Assembly (NCBI GenBank): GCA_007128895.1 | Contig: SKWO01000009.1 | Coordinates: 1-47,556 of the forward strand | Source: Gammaproteobacteria bacterium | Lineage (GTDB): Bacteria > Pseudomonadota > Gammaproteobacteria > SKWO01 | Length of the DNA: 47,556 nt | Reading direction: 5' to 3' | Shown: one piece after another, positions 36,595-45,848 of the stretch | How positions within the stretch are numbered: the stretch's first letter is position 1 | Layout of the letters: each line of letters begins with the position of its first letter | Notes under the pieces: model-generated | What the model saw: only the letters and a program-made list of their open reading frames with translations | Databases searched by the model: none | What the model was told of the DNA's origin: nothing | Made by a program: the position numbers and the translations under genes

Positions 36595-38523
36595 ATGGCA
36601 GACGATCACGACGAGGAGCTGGGTCGACTTCTTGCCTACAGCAGCTTTATCCAGGTTCAGCCCGGTGCGGTGCTGATCGATCTGGCCACGCTTGATCGTG
36701 CCGAGCGGTTCCAAGCCTTCGTCGAAGGGCTCTTTCTCGGCGATTTTCGTTTTCAGCAGCTCAATTACGCCGTCTTTTCCCGCATCCTCTACGAGTTCGA
36801 CAAGGTTGAGCGTATCCGCCAGCTGGCCGAACAGAGTGGGCGCGTCCCTCCGCCTCTGCGTTTGGCCCACTCCATCGTTCCCTTTCCCGCACACCGGCAG
36901 CGGCTCTACCAGAACCTCAAGCAGGTCGGCAAGCGGGTTGAGGAGAAGCGCGCCGAGTTTCTGTTCGATACCCCGTTCGAGCGCTATGAGGAGGACGGCA
37001 TGCTGCATGAACGGGAGACTCGGCGCGATGTCGACGAGTTCATTGCCGCCCTGTGGGCCCAAGGGGTACGAGCCGGACTCGACGTGGTCAGCATCAACCG
37101 CCTGATCAGTGAGGGCGGCCAGGCGCGGGAGACCGTTGCCGAGCCGATACCGCCCCGTCTGGGGCGCGATGCTACCTATGAAGAGGTCAGCGAGCTGCTT
37201 CACCGCGACGTCAGCCCCGTCTCGGGCATGGCTGGTCGGGTCAATTTCAAGCGCTACAAGAACACCTTTCCCCAGGTCAAGGCGGGGGTACGGCTGCTGC
37301 GCAAGGTGCCGCTGCAGCACGGCTTCCCCGGGCGGGCGATCAATGGGGAGCCGATCGCCCCGCCGGAGCCGGCCGACTTTGATTTGGCCAGTCTGGCCGG
37401 CGAGGGCGCGATGATCCGTGAGGAGCAGGGTGAACAGTACCTGCTCTCGGCGATGGAGGGCTTCATCGGTGTCGACAATCAGAGCGGACGGATCTCGATC
37501 ACCCGTCAGATCATCAACCACGAAGGCATCGGCAGCCGCACGGGCGATATCGACGTGGTCGCCGACGCCTTCGAGACCCACGGTGACGTGGTCGAGAACT
37601 ACGTCCTCGAGGGCAAGAGCATCGATGTGTACGGGGATGTCTACGGTACGGTCATCTCCAAGGGTGGGCTCATCCGGCTGAAGGGCAATGTCTCCGGTGG
37701 CACGGCCGAGAACCACGATGGTGACATCGAGGTTCATGAAGGGCTCGTCTCGCGGGCCACGCTGATCGCTCGACAAGGGGCCATCTATTGCGGTCGGGTC
37801 GAGAACAGCCTGTTGGTGGCCGACTACATCGATGTGCATGAGTGCAAGAACAGCACATTGATTGGCAACCGCATCCGGATAGCCGGCACCTCTCTGGGTA
37901 CCTCCCTGCTGGCGCGGCAGCTGGATATCCACGCTGTGGCCGAGCCACGTGGTGGCCGGGAGACAGTCATCGCGCTGATCGTGCCGGATGAGCGCGCCTA
38001 TCGGCACCGGGTGGCGCGCCTGGAGCGGTCACTCGATGAGGTGCTGGAGCGGCTGGACGTGCGCAAGCAGGAGCGGAGCCTGATGGCTGCCGACGAGTCG
38101 CTGGTGGCGATGGAGGCCATCGCGCAACGGCTCAAGGCCGAGGGGCGCAAGCCAGAGGCAGCGGAGTTGGCGGCCTATCGCGAGCACGCCCGGGCAGCCG
38201 CGCCGATCAAGACGCGGCTGCAGGCGATCGAGACCGAAGTGGTCACGCTGCAGGATCGTTCCGCCGAACTGGCACAGGCTCTGGAGCAGGAACAGAGTGA
38301 CTTTCTGCGCGAGCTCAACGCCGTCTCGTGTGACGTGGACGAAGTCAGCGGTCTGGTCGTGTTGAAGGCGTGCACCCCCCCGCTGGTCAACGCGAGCCTG
38401 CCGCTCAACGAGTTGGATATTCTGCGCAAGCTGGCCACCACCAGCACGGCCAGTGGTGATTGCCGTCTGGTCAGCAGCGGGGCCAATCCGATCAGTTGGC
38501 GACCGTCGCTGGGCGCCGAATGA
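36595..38523 (+). CDS. DUF342/FapA-family protein
   Basis: Beta-helix-like 'GDIDVVADAFETHGDVVENYVLEGKSIDVYGDVYGTVISKGGLIRLKGNVSGG', C-terminal coiled-coil. Start uncertain (TTG 36556, ATG 36577 or ATG 36595; the last has a GGGG SD). Confidence 0.82.
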   Translation: MADDHDEELGRLLAYSSFIQVQPGAVLIDLATLDRAERFQAFVEGLFLGDFRFQQLNYAVFSRILYEFDKVERIRQLAEQSGRVPPPLRLAHSIVPFPAHRQRLYQNLKQVGKRVEEKRAEFLFDTPFERYEEDGMLHERETRRDVDEFIAALWAQGVRAGLDVVSINRLISEGGQARETVAEPIPPRLGRDATYEEVSELLHRDVSPVSGMAGRVNFKRYKNTFPQVKAGVRLLRKVPLQHGFPGRAINGEPIAPPEPADFDLASLAGEGAMIREEQGEQYLLSAMEGFIGVDNQSGRISITRQIINHEGIGSRTGDIDVVADAFETHGDVVENYVLEGKSIDVYGDVYGTVISKGGLIRLKGNVSGGTAENHDGDIEVHEGLVSRATLIARQGAIYCGRVENSLLVADYIDVHECKNSTLIGNRIRIAGTSLGTSLLARQLDIHAVAEPRGGRETVIALIVPDERAYRHRVARLERSLDEVLERLDVRKQERSLMAADESLVAMEAIAQRLKAEGRKPEAAELAAYREHARAAAPIKTRLQAIETEVVTLQDRSAELAQALEQEQSDFLRELNAVSCDVDEVSGLVVLKACTPPLVNASLPLNELDILRKLATTSTASGDCRLVSSGANPISWRPSLGAE

Positions 38524-39529
38524 CCGACTCGACGAAGGCAAGCTTCTCCACCGCCGCCGGTGAAAGGACAAAGGGCCAGGCATCGTTCAGCCCCATGCTG
38601 CGGTTGAGGGCGTTGATCACGGTACTGGTGGTGCTCCACTCCTGGATGCGCTGGGCGAAGTTGAGTCCCTCGAACCGGGCGATGCCGGCGTCGGCGGCAC
38701 TCTCCAGCGTATCCTGAATCAGCAGATAGTGGGCCCAGCTCTCGGCCCAGTCCTCCCACGGGTGGCTACTGGCGTAGGCGCTGATGTAGCGGCTCTGCCA
38801 GTCGGGCGGTGCCCCTTTCGCGTAGTAGCGTTGCAGCGCCTCCGGGTAGGGGGTGCGCTCGTCGCCGAAGAGCTCGCGAAAGCGCGAACGGCTGGGCCCC
38901 TGCAGCAGTTGCTCCCAGAAGTAGTGGCCGCTCTCGTGGCGGAAGTGGCCCAGCAGGGTGCGATAGGGTTCCATCATTTGCTGGCGTATGGTTTCTCGGT
39001 GGGCGTCGTCGGCCTCGGCCAGGTTGATCGTGATGACCCCGTCATGGTGGCCTGTTGCTATCCGTTCCGGATAACTGCCGTTGAGTAGTCCGCTGTCGCT
39101 GTCGGCCAGAAAGGCGAAGGCCAGGCCGTGCTCCGGATCATCCAGCTTCGGGGTGATCGGCAGGCCGAGTTGGATAAGGGTGTAAAGCAGGCGCCGCTTC
39201 GCCATTTCCAGTCGCGACCAGTAGAGGCGCGCGTTCGGTTCGGCCAGGTTGGGGATGGTCTGGTTGAGGCGACAGGCAGGGCACCAATTATGCGACGTCT
39301 CCACCGGGATCATCCAGTTGCATACGCCTTCATGCACATAATTGGCGCACTTGCGATAGTGCTGCCGGAAGAGGTCGCCGGAGAGGGCCAGCCAGGCCTC
39401 GTTGCCGAGCGGTTCCAGCGCGCTCAACAGCCCCTGTTCCGGCAGGTAGCCCAGCTCGCGGCCGCAACTCAGGCAGCGCGTGTTCTCAAAAAAGAGGGTG
39501 TTTCCGCAGTGGCAGCGGAAGGTTCTCAT
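38492..39529 (-). CDS. Zinc-ribbon putative zinc-binding metallopeptidase (Peptidase_Mx-like)
   Basis: 'CHCGNTLFFENTRCLSCG' zinc ribbon; 'LLGHFRHESGHYFWEQL'. Confidence 0.85.
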   Translation of the reverse strand: MRTFRCHCGNTLFFENTRCLSCGRELGYLPEQGLLSALEPLGNEAWLALSGDLFRQHYRKCANYVHEGVCNWMIPVETSHNWCPACRLNQTIPNLAEPNARLYWSRLEMAKRRLLYTLIQLGLPITPKLDDPEHGLAFAFLADSDSGLLNGSYPERIATGHHDGVITINLAEADDAHRETIRQQMMEPYRTLLGHFRHESGHYFWEQLLQGPSRSRFRELFGDERTPYPEALQRYYAKGAPPDWQSRYISAYASSHPWEDWAESWAHYLLIQDTLESAADAGIARFEGLNFAQRIQEWSTTSTVINALNRSMGLNDAWPFVLSPAAVEKLAFVESVIRRPATVAN

Positions 39530-40458
39530 TGTCGGAACCAGATCTCGGTGATCTGTGCGTGGAGCTGGCTCATCCCCAGCTGGAGGCCATCGATGAACCG
39601 GTGCAGATCATCCGGCGCGTTGGCCAGTTCGGCCACATCGGCTTCGGCTACCTGCAACTGCAGGGCGCGGATATGCGGCTTGACCGCCTCGCTGCGCGGC
39701 ATCCGCTCGGCGCAACCGGCCACCTCTTCCAGACAGTGGGCGATGGCACGCGGGAACTGGAAGTCCTGCAGCAGGAAGCGCAGCACCTCGGTGCCACGCA
39801 CCCGGATACGAAAGTGCTGGCGATACATCTGGTAGGCGCTGACCGATTTGAGCACGCTCATCCACTGGATGTTCTCGAACGGGGTCAGCTCGTCGGCACT
39901 GCGCGGCAGCAGGTTCTGCGAGCGGATGTCGAGGATGCGCGAGGTCATGTCGGCGCGTTCCAGATTACGTCCGGTACGGGCGAAGTGGTAGCCGATGTCG
40001 TGGCTCATGGTGCCGGCGAGCAGGCCGGTGAGCTGCTGACAGCCGGCGATGACCCGCTTGAGAAAGTCGTGGCGGTGGGAGCGACCGATGCCGTGGACCA
40101 GCTCGCGGCGCACCTCCAGAAAGAGGGTGTTGACCTGCTCCCACGCCTCGCGCGGCACCACATCGCGCACCGTGCGCAGGTTTTCGCGCGCCATCGCCAG
40201 CGCCGAGAGGATCGACGACGGGTTGTCGCGGTCGGCGGCGAGGAAGTGGATCACGCTGGCCTCGTCGGCACTCGGGTAGCGGCTATTGAACGCCTCTTCT
40301 GCCGAGATCAGGCTGACCAGCGAGGCCCAACTGATCGGGGTGGTACGCGGCAGGTCGAGCAGCAGGTGGCTGCTGACGCTGAGCAGGCGTGCGGTATTTT
40401 CGGCGCGCTCGATGTAGCGCGCCATCCAGTAGATGTTTTCGGCGACCCGCGAGAGCAT
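39526..40458 (-). CDS. Alpha-E domain protein (DUF403)
   Basis: 'MLSRVAENIYWMARYIERAENTARLLSV', 'VPREAWEQVNTLFLEV'. Confidence 0.93.
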   Translation of the reverse strand: MLSRVAENIYWMARYIERAENTARLLSVSSHLLLDLPRTTPISWASLVSLISAEEAFNSRYPSADEASVIHFLAADRDNPSSILSALAMARENLRTVRDVVPREAWEQVNTLFLEVRRELVHGIGRSHRHDFLKRVIAGCQQLTGLLAGTMSHDIGYHFARTGRNLERADMTSRILDIRSQNLLPRSADELTPFENIQWMSVLKSVSAYQMYRQHFRIRVRGTEVLRFLLQDFQFPRAIAHCLEEVAGCAERMPRSEAVKPHIRALQLQVAEADVAELANAPDDLHRFIDGLQLGMSQLHAQITEIWFRQ

Positions 40459-41915
40459 CAGTCGGCCCCTCCCGTGTCGACGATCCAGGTGTCCTTGCTG
40501 CCGCCCCCCTGCGAGGAATTGACCACCAGCGAGCCCTCGCGCAGCGCCACGCGGGTCAGCCCGCCGGCGGTGACGTGGCTCTGCTCGGCCTGCAGGATGA
40601 AAGGGCGCAGGTCCAGGTGGCGCGGTGCGATGGTGCCGTCGTCGATCAGGGTCGGGGCGACCGAGAGGGAGAGGGTCGGCTGGGCGATGTAGTTGCGCGG
40701 CTGCTTCTCGATCAGTTCGGCAAAGCGCTTGCGTTCCATCTCGCTGGCGTGCGGCCCCACCAGCATGCCGTAGCCGCCCGACTCGTTGGCCGGCTTGACC
40801 ACCAGCTGGTCGAGGTTAGCCAGTACATGGGCGCGCTGCGCATCGTCCATACACAGGTAGGTCGGCACGTTGGGGATGATCGCCTCTTGATCGAGGTAGT
40901 AGCGGATGATCTGCGGCACGTAGGCGTAGACCACCTTGTCGTCGGCTACCCCGGCGCCGGGGGCGTTGGCCAGCGCCACGTTGCCGGCGCGCCAGGCACG
41001 CATCAGACCGGGCACGCCGAGCATCGAATCGGGGTGGAAGACCTCCGGGTCGAGAAAGAGGTCGTCGATGCGCCGGTAGATCACGTCGACCCGCTCCAGA
41101 CCGGCCACAGTGCGCATGTAGACGCAGTCGTCGTCATCCACCAACAGGTCGCGCCCCTCGACCAGTTCGACCCCCATCTGCTGCGCCAGGTAGGCGTGCT
41201 CGAAGTAGGCCGAGTTGTAGATGCCGGGGGTAAGCACCACCACCTCGGGGTAGTCGACCGGGCGCGGCGAGAGGGCGGCCAGGGTGTCGAAGAGCTGCGA
41301 CGGGTAGTCGTCCACCGGCAGGATGGTGGCGTTCTCAAAGAGCTCCGGCAGCACCCTTTTCATCACCTGCCGGTTCTCCAGCATGTAGGAGACGCCGGAG
41401 GGGACGCGCAGATTGTCCTCCAGCACATAGACGGTGCCGTCGGCATCGCGCACCAGGTCGCTGCCGCAGATGTGGGCCCAGACGCCAAAGGACGGGCGCA
41501 CGCCGACGCACTCGGGGCGGAAGTTCTTCGACTCCAGGATCAACTCGCTCGGGATCACGCCGTCGCGCAGGATGTGCTGCTCGCCGTAGAGGTCGTCGAT
41601 GAAGCAGTTGAGCGCCTGCAGCCGCTGCTTCAGCCCCGCCTCGATGCGTTGCCATTCGCGCAGTTCGATCACCCGCGGGATGATGTCGAAGGGCCAGGCG
41701 CGGTCGACATCGCCCCCCTCGCCGTAGACGGTGAAGGTGATGCCCATGGTCAGGATGGCCAGCTCCGAGGCGTCCTTGCGCTCGCGCAGCTCGCTGTCGC
41801 TGAGCGAGGCGAGGTGGTCACACAGGGCGCGTGCAGCAGGGCGCGGCTGGCCGTCGTCGCCGATCAGCTCATCGAAGAGGCCGGGCCGGTGGTACGTTTT
41901 CCAGTCGATGCTCAT
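40458..41915 (-). CDS. Circularly permuted ATP-grasp protein (DUF404/DUF407 type)
   Basis: 'GITFTVYGEGGDVDRAWPFDIIPRVI', 'VLEDNLRVPSGVSYMLENR', 'VVKPANESGGYGMLVGP'. Confidence 0.93.
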   Translation of the reverse strand: MSIDWKTYHRPGLFDELIGDDGQPRPAARALCDHLASLSDSELRERKDASELAILTMGITFTVYGEGGDVDRAWPFDIIPRVIELREWQRIEAGLKQRLQALNCFIDDLYGEQHILRDGVIPSELILESKNFRPECVGVRPSFGVWAHICGSDLVRDADGTVYVLEDNLRVPSGVSYMLENRQVMKRVLPELFENATILPVDDYPSQLFDTLAALSPRPVDYPEVVVLTPGIYNSAYFEHAYLAQQMGVELVEGRDLLVDDDDCVYMRTVAGLERVDVIYRRIDDLFLDPEVFHPDSMLGVPGLMRAWRAGNVALANAPGAGVADDKVVYAYVPQIIRYYLDQEAIIPNVPTYLCMDDAQRAHVLANLDQLVVKPANESGGYGMLVGPHASEMERKRFAELIEKQPRNYIAQPTLSLSVAPTLIDDGTIAPRHLDLRPFILQAEQSHVTAGGLTRVALREGSLVVNSSQGGGSKDTWIVDTGGAD

Positions 41916-41935
41916 GCCGTTCAGAATACCACGAC

Positions 41936-42826
41936 TCAGTCACGGTAGCGGCGGGTCAGGTCGTGGTAGTCGTCGATGCGCCGGTCGCGCAGGAAGGGCC
42001 AGATGCGCCGCACCTGCTCGCTGCGCGCCCGGTCGATCTCGACCACCAGCGTCTGCGGCTGTGCGCCCGCCTCGGCCAGAAACTCGCCCTGTGGGCCGCA
42101 GACGAAGCTGTTGCCCCAGAAGTCGATCCCGGCGCCGCCGGCCGGGTCCGGCTCGTGGCCGCAGCGGTTGCACGCCAGCAGCGGCAGGCCGTTGGCGATC
42201 GCGTGGCCGCGCTGCACGGTGACCCAGGCGTCGCGCTGGCGGGCCTGCTCGTCGGCGGCGTCGTTCGGCTCCCAGCCGATCGCGGTGGGGTAGAGCAGCA
42301 GCTCGGCGCCGGCCAGCGCCATCAGCCGCGCCGCCTCCGGGTACCACTGGTCCCAGCAGACCAGCACCCCGAGCCGCCCCACCGAGGTCTCGATCGGCGT
42401 GAAGCCGAGGTCGCCGGGGGTGAAGTAGAACTTCTCGTAGAAGCCGGGATCGTCCGGGATGTGCATCTTGCGGTAGGTGCCGGCGATAGTGCCGTCGCGC
42501 TCCAGCACTACGGCGGTGTTGTGGTAGAGACCGGCGGCGCGGCGCTCGAAGAGCGAGGCGACGATGACCATACCCAGCTCCGCCGCCAGCCGCCCCAGCC
42601 GCTCGCTGGTCGGGCCGGGGATCGGCTCGGCCTGATCGAACCGATCGGTCGACTCGGTCTGGCAGAAGTAGACGCCGGTGTGCAGCTCCTGCAGCAGCAC
42701 GAGCTGCGCGCCGCGCGCGTGGGCGTCGCGGATACCGGCCTCACTGGCGGCCAGGTTGGCCTCGTACGACTCGCTGCACGGGTGCTGGACGAGGCCGACG
42801 GTGAGCGGGGTGGCGGATCGGGTCAT
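41936..42826 (-). CDS. aguB: N-carbamoylputrescine amidase
   Basis: Nitrilase-family 'LVLLQELHTGVYFCQTE', 'YRKMHIPDDPGFYEKFYFTPGDLG', 'LVCWDQWYPEAARL'. Start at 42826. Confidence 0.93.
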   Translation of the reverse strand: MTRSATPLTVGLVQHPCSESYEANLAASEAGIRDAHARGAQLVLLQELHTGVYFCQTESTDRFDQAEPIPGPTSERLGRLAAELGMVIVASLFERRAAGLYHNTAVVLERDGTIAGTYRKMHIPDDPGFYEKFYFTPGDLGFTPIETSVGRLGVLVCWDQWYPEAARLMALAGAELLLYPTAIGWEPNDAADEQARQRDAWVTVQRGHAIANGLPLLACNRCGHEPDPAGGAGIDFWGNSFVCGPQGEFLAEAGAQPQTLVVEIDRARSEQVRRIWPFLRDRRIDDYHDLTRRYRD

Positions 42827-43869
42827 GGCAGGACTCCCTCGGGCAGCTGCATGGTCAGGCAGTGCAGGCTGCCGTACTGTTCGATGATCGGGCGGCAGTC
42901 GATGGCGACGATCTCGCGCCCGGGAAAGCAGCTGGCCAGCCGCTCCAGCGCCACCGCATCGGCCGGGTCGCGGTAGGTCGGCACCAGCACGGCACCGTTG
43001 ATGATCAGAAAGTTGGCGTAGGTCGCCGGCAGCCGCTGGCCGTCGGCGGAGAAGGCCGGGCGCGGCCACGGCAGCGGTACCAGCCGATAGGGCCGGCCGT
43101 CGCGGTCGCGCAGGGCGGTCAGTTCGGCCTCCATCGCCTTCAGGGCGGGGTAGTGGCTGTCGTTCGGGTCGTCGCAGGCGACGTAGGCGATGGTGTGTGG
43201 GTCGCAGAAGCGGGCGAGGGTGTCGATGTGGGCATCGGTATCGTCGCCCTCCAGGTGGCCCTCGCTCAGCCACAGCACCCGGTCGATACCGAGCCACTGG
43301 CCCAGCCGGGCCTCGATCGCTGCCCTGTCCAGCTCGGGGTTGCGCGTCGGCGTGAGCAGGCAGTGGCTTGTGGTGAGCAGGGTGCCGAGGCCGTCGACCT
43401 CGACCGAGCCGCCCTCCAGCACCATCGCGACCGCCTCCAGCGGCGTCGTGCCGAAGGCGCCCTGGGCGTGCAGTGCGGCGGTGATGCGGTTGTCGCGTGC
43501 GTGCGCGTGCTTGCCGCCCCAGCCGTTGAAGGTGAAGTCGAGCAGGCGGGCGCTGCCGTTGCCGTCGAGAACGGTGAGCGGGCCGTGGTCGCGCGCCCAG
43601 GTGTCGTTGCTCGGGGCCAGATGCAAGGTGACCCGCTCCATGGCGCAGCCGGCCTGCTCTAGCAGCGCCCGCACGCGGTCGCGCAGCGGCGCGTCGTGGC
43701 AGGCGACCAGCAGCCGTTCGCGCGCGCTGATCTCGCGTGCGATGGTGGCAAAGACCGGCTCCACTTCATCGAGCAGCGGCCCCCAGTCGCTGTCGGCGTG
43801 CGGCCAGGTCAACTGCACGCCGCTCTGCGGGTGCCACTCCGGGGGGAGGCGGTACGTCATGTCAGCCAT
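42823..43869 (-). CDS. aguA: Agmatine deiminase
   Basis: 'MTYRLPPEWHPQSGVQLTWPHADSDW', 'APSNDTWARDHGPL', 'LEGGSVEVDGLGTLLTTSHCLL', C-terminal 'GSLHCLTMQLP'. Start MADM 43869 or MTYR 43860. Confidence 0.92.
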   Translation of the reverse strand: MADMTYRLPPEWHPQSGVQLTWPHADSDWGPLLDEVEPVFATIAREISARERLLVACHDAPLRDRVRALLEQAGCAMERVTLHLAPSNDTWARDHGPLTVLDGNGSARLLDFTFNGWGGKHAHARDNRITAALHAQGAFGTTPLEAVAMVLEGGSVEVDGLGTLLTTSHCLLTPTRNPELDRAAIEARLGQWLGIDRVLWLSEGHLEGDDTDAHIDTLARFCDPHTIAYVACDDPNDSHYPALKAMEAELTALRDRDGRPYRLVPLPWPRPAFSADGQRLPATYANFLIINGAVLVPTYRDPADAVALERLASCFPGREIVAIDCRPIIEQYGSLHCLTMQLPEGVLP

Positions 43870-44941
43870 CTTGGCGCCGTAGTTCAAGGGGGTTGTCAGG
43901 GTCGACACCGTCGCGGAACGGGCGGTGCCGGTCGATATGGGTAAGCTGGTAGACGGTGCCGATCCAGTTGTTGATGATCGCCTCGGCGCTGTCGTGCCAG
44001 GTGTTGTCCAGCCGTGTGGCCAGCAGCGGCTCGGGGAAGGGCGGCTCCGGCTCGCCGCGCGCAATCGCCGTCAGCAGCCGGTCGCGGTGCTCTTCCAGGA
44101 TCGCCTGCGACTGCAGCGGCAGGTAGTCGACCGGCACCGGCGGATAGTCGTCGCGCTGGCCGCGCACGAAGCGCACCATCTCGCGCTTGTACTCCTTGAG
44201 CAGGCTGATGGTGTCGTACTCCGGGTGGCCCTGGAAGAAGACGATGCGGAAGCGGTCCTCGCTCACCGCCAGATGGACGCCGGCCTCCTCGCTCTCCACC
44301 AGCACATGCACCCCGGCGTCCTCGAATTGGGCGCGCGAGATCTCGTTGAAGCGCGAGTGGGGCACGTCAAAGCGGGTATTGACCCCGTTGACCAGCGGGT
44401 GGCCGCGGTCGACCACCTCGTGCGGATAGACCCCCCAGCGCTTGAAGCCGAGGTGGCGGCGGGTCTGGCCGTAGCGGAACTGCATCACCGCATGGGTGGC
44501 CAGACAGGAGCAGAGGGTGGAGGTGACGTTCTCCCACGCCCAGTCGATCACCTCGATCAGCGGCTCCCAGAAGGGCTCGCGGGCCAGATCGGGCTGGGTC
44601 ACGTTGGCCCCGGTGATGATCAGCGCATCCAGCCCCTTGTCGCGGATGTCGTCGAAGTGCTCGTAGTAGCGCTCGACGTGGGCCAGCCCCTCCGGCCCGC
44701 GCGGCAGCGCGTCGATGGTGAAGGGGTGGAGGTAGAACTGGGCAATCTGGTTCGACTCGCCGATCAGGCGGAAGAACTGGCGCTCGGTGGCGGCCAGCGC
44801 CGCATCCGGCATCATGTTCAGCAGGCCGATGTGCAGCTCGCGGATCTCCTGCTTGAGGGCGAACTCCTGGCTCAGTACGTTGTGGCCTTCCTGCTTCAGG
44901 CGCTCGAAGGCCGGCAATGGATTGTGGGCAACCAGCGGCAT
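43862..44941 (-). CDS. metA: Homoserine O-succinyltransferase (MetA family)
   Basis: 'LHIGLLNMMPDAALAATERQFFRLIG', 'STLCSCLATHAVMQFRYG', 'FFQGHPEYDTISLLKEYKRE'. Confidence 0.92.
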   Translation of the reverse strand: MPLVAHNPLPAFERLKQEGHNVLSQEFALKQEIRELHIGLLNMMPDAALAATERQFFRLIGESNQIAQFYLHPFTIDALPRGPEGLAHVERYYEHFDDIRDKGLDALIITGANVTQPDLAREPFWEPLIEVIDWAWENVTSTLCSCLATHAVMQFRYGQTRRHLGFKRWGVYPHEVVDRGHPLVNGVNTRFDVPHSRFNEISRAQFEDAGVHVLVESEEAGVHLAVSEDRFRIVFFQGHPEYDTISLLKEYKREMVRFVRGQRDDYPPVPVDYLPLQSQAILEEHRDRLLTAIARGEPEPPFPEPLLATRLDNTWHDSAEAIINNWIGTVYQLTHIDRHRPFRDGVDPDNPLELRRQDG

Positions 44942-44942
44942 C

Positions 44943-45785
44943 TCAACTCCTTTCGATGGCGCGCGCGATCAGCTCGATCAGCTCGGCCTCGTTCTGCACC
45001 GCCCACAGTTCGTCGGAGGTGACGGTATAGCCGTGCTCGGCGGCAATCGCTTCATAGCGCGGGATGCGTGAGCGGAAGAGGTGGGGGAAGACCCAGCGCA
45101 CAAAGTCGTCCGGCGAGACCTGGGCGACGTACTCCAGCTGCTGCTCGGCCATGTAGCGGGCCAGGTGGTCGTCGAGAAAGGCCTCGCGGTAGTAGAGCGG
45201 CTTCGGGTCGCTCTGCGCACGGCGGATCAGCTCCTCCTCATCCTTGGGCGTGGCCTGGATGTAGAGGATCAGGGTGTGTTCGGCCAGCGCCGCGATCGCC
45301 TCCGGGCTGTCCAGCTCGCAGACACTGCCGCCGGCGTCGTTGATGAAGCGGTCGTAGCCGTAGATGGTACGCGCCTTGTTGATGAAGGCCGGCACATCGA
45401 GCATGGCGGCAATCTCCGCCTGATGGTGCAGCTCCTGACGGCGCTTGAACTCGGCCAGCGGCAGGCCGCCCTCTTCCGGGTTGCCCAGCTTGCCGAGAAA
45501 GGTCGAGACCGGGTGCAGGTTGTCGACCGTGATGTTGTTGGCGATATAGATCGAATCGTTCAGCAGCAGATCGCGCAGAAAGGGCACCTGCATCGCCTGG
45601 TGCTTGATGTTGTCGAGAATCGGCTCATCCAGATAGCGGGTACCGATGCGGTAGTCACCGGAGTAGTGGAACCAGTGGCTGCGTCGGAGCATGTGGGCCA
45701 GCCGCGTCTTGCCCACCCCGGACATGCCGAGCAGGGTAATCGACTTGTGCTTCCACTGGCGGAATTGGTCGGCGCTGAGTCTCAC
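44943..45785 (-). CDS. P-loop ATPase/kinase-like protein
   Basis: '[21 protein letters not shown]' Walker A; 280 aa, adjacent to metA. Confidence 0.75.
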   Translation of the reverse strand: MRLSADQFRQWKHKSITLLGMSGVGKTRLAHMLRRSHWFHYSGDYRIGTRYLDEPILDNIKHQAMQVPFLRDLLLNDSIYIANNITVDNLHPVSTFLGKLGNPEEGGLPLAEFKRRQELHHQAEIAAMLDVPAFINKARTIYGYDRFINDAGGSVCELDSPEAIAALAEHTLILYIQATPKDEEELIRRAQSDPKPLYYREAFLDDHLARYMAEQQLEYVAQVSPDDFVRWVFPHLFRSRIPRYEAIAAEHGYTVTSDELWAVQNEAELIELIARAIERS

Positions 45786-45848
45786 GGGGGGCTCCGGTTC
45801 ATCTCTGAGCCGATCATTTTAGCCGGAACCGCGTATAATTTCCCGTCA

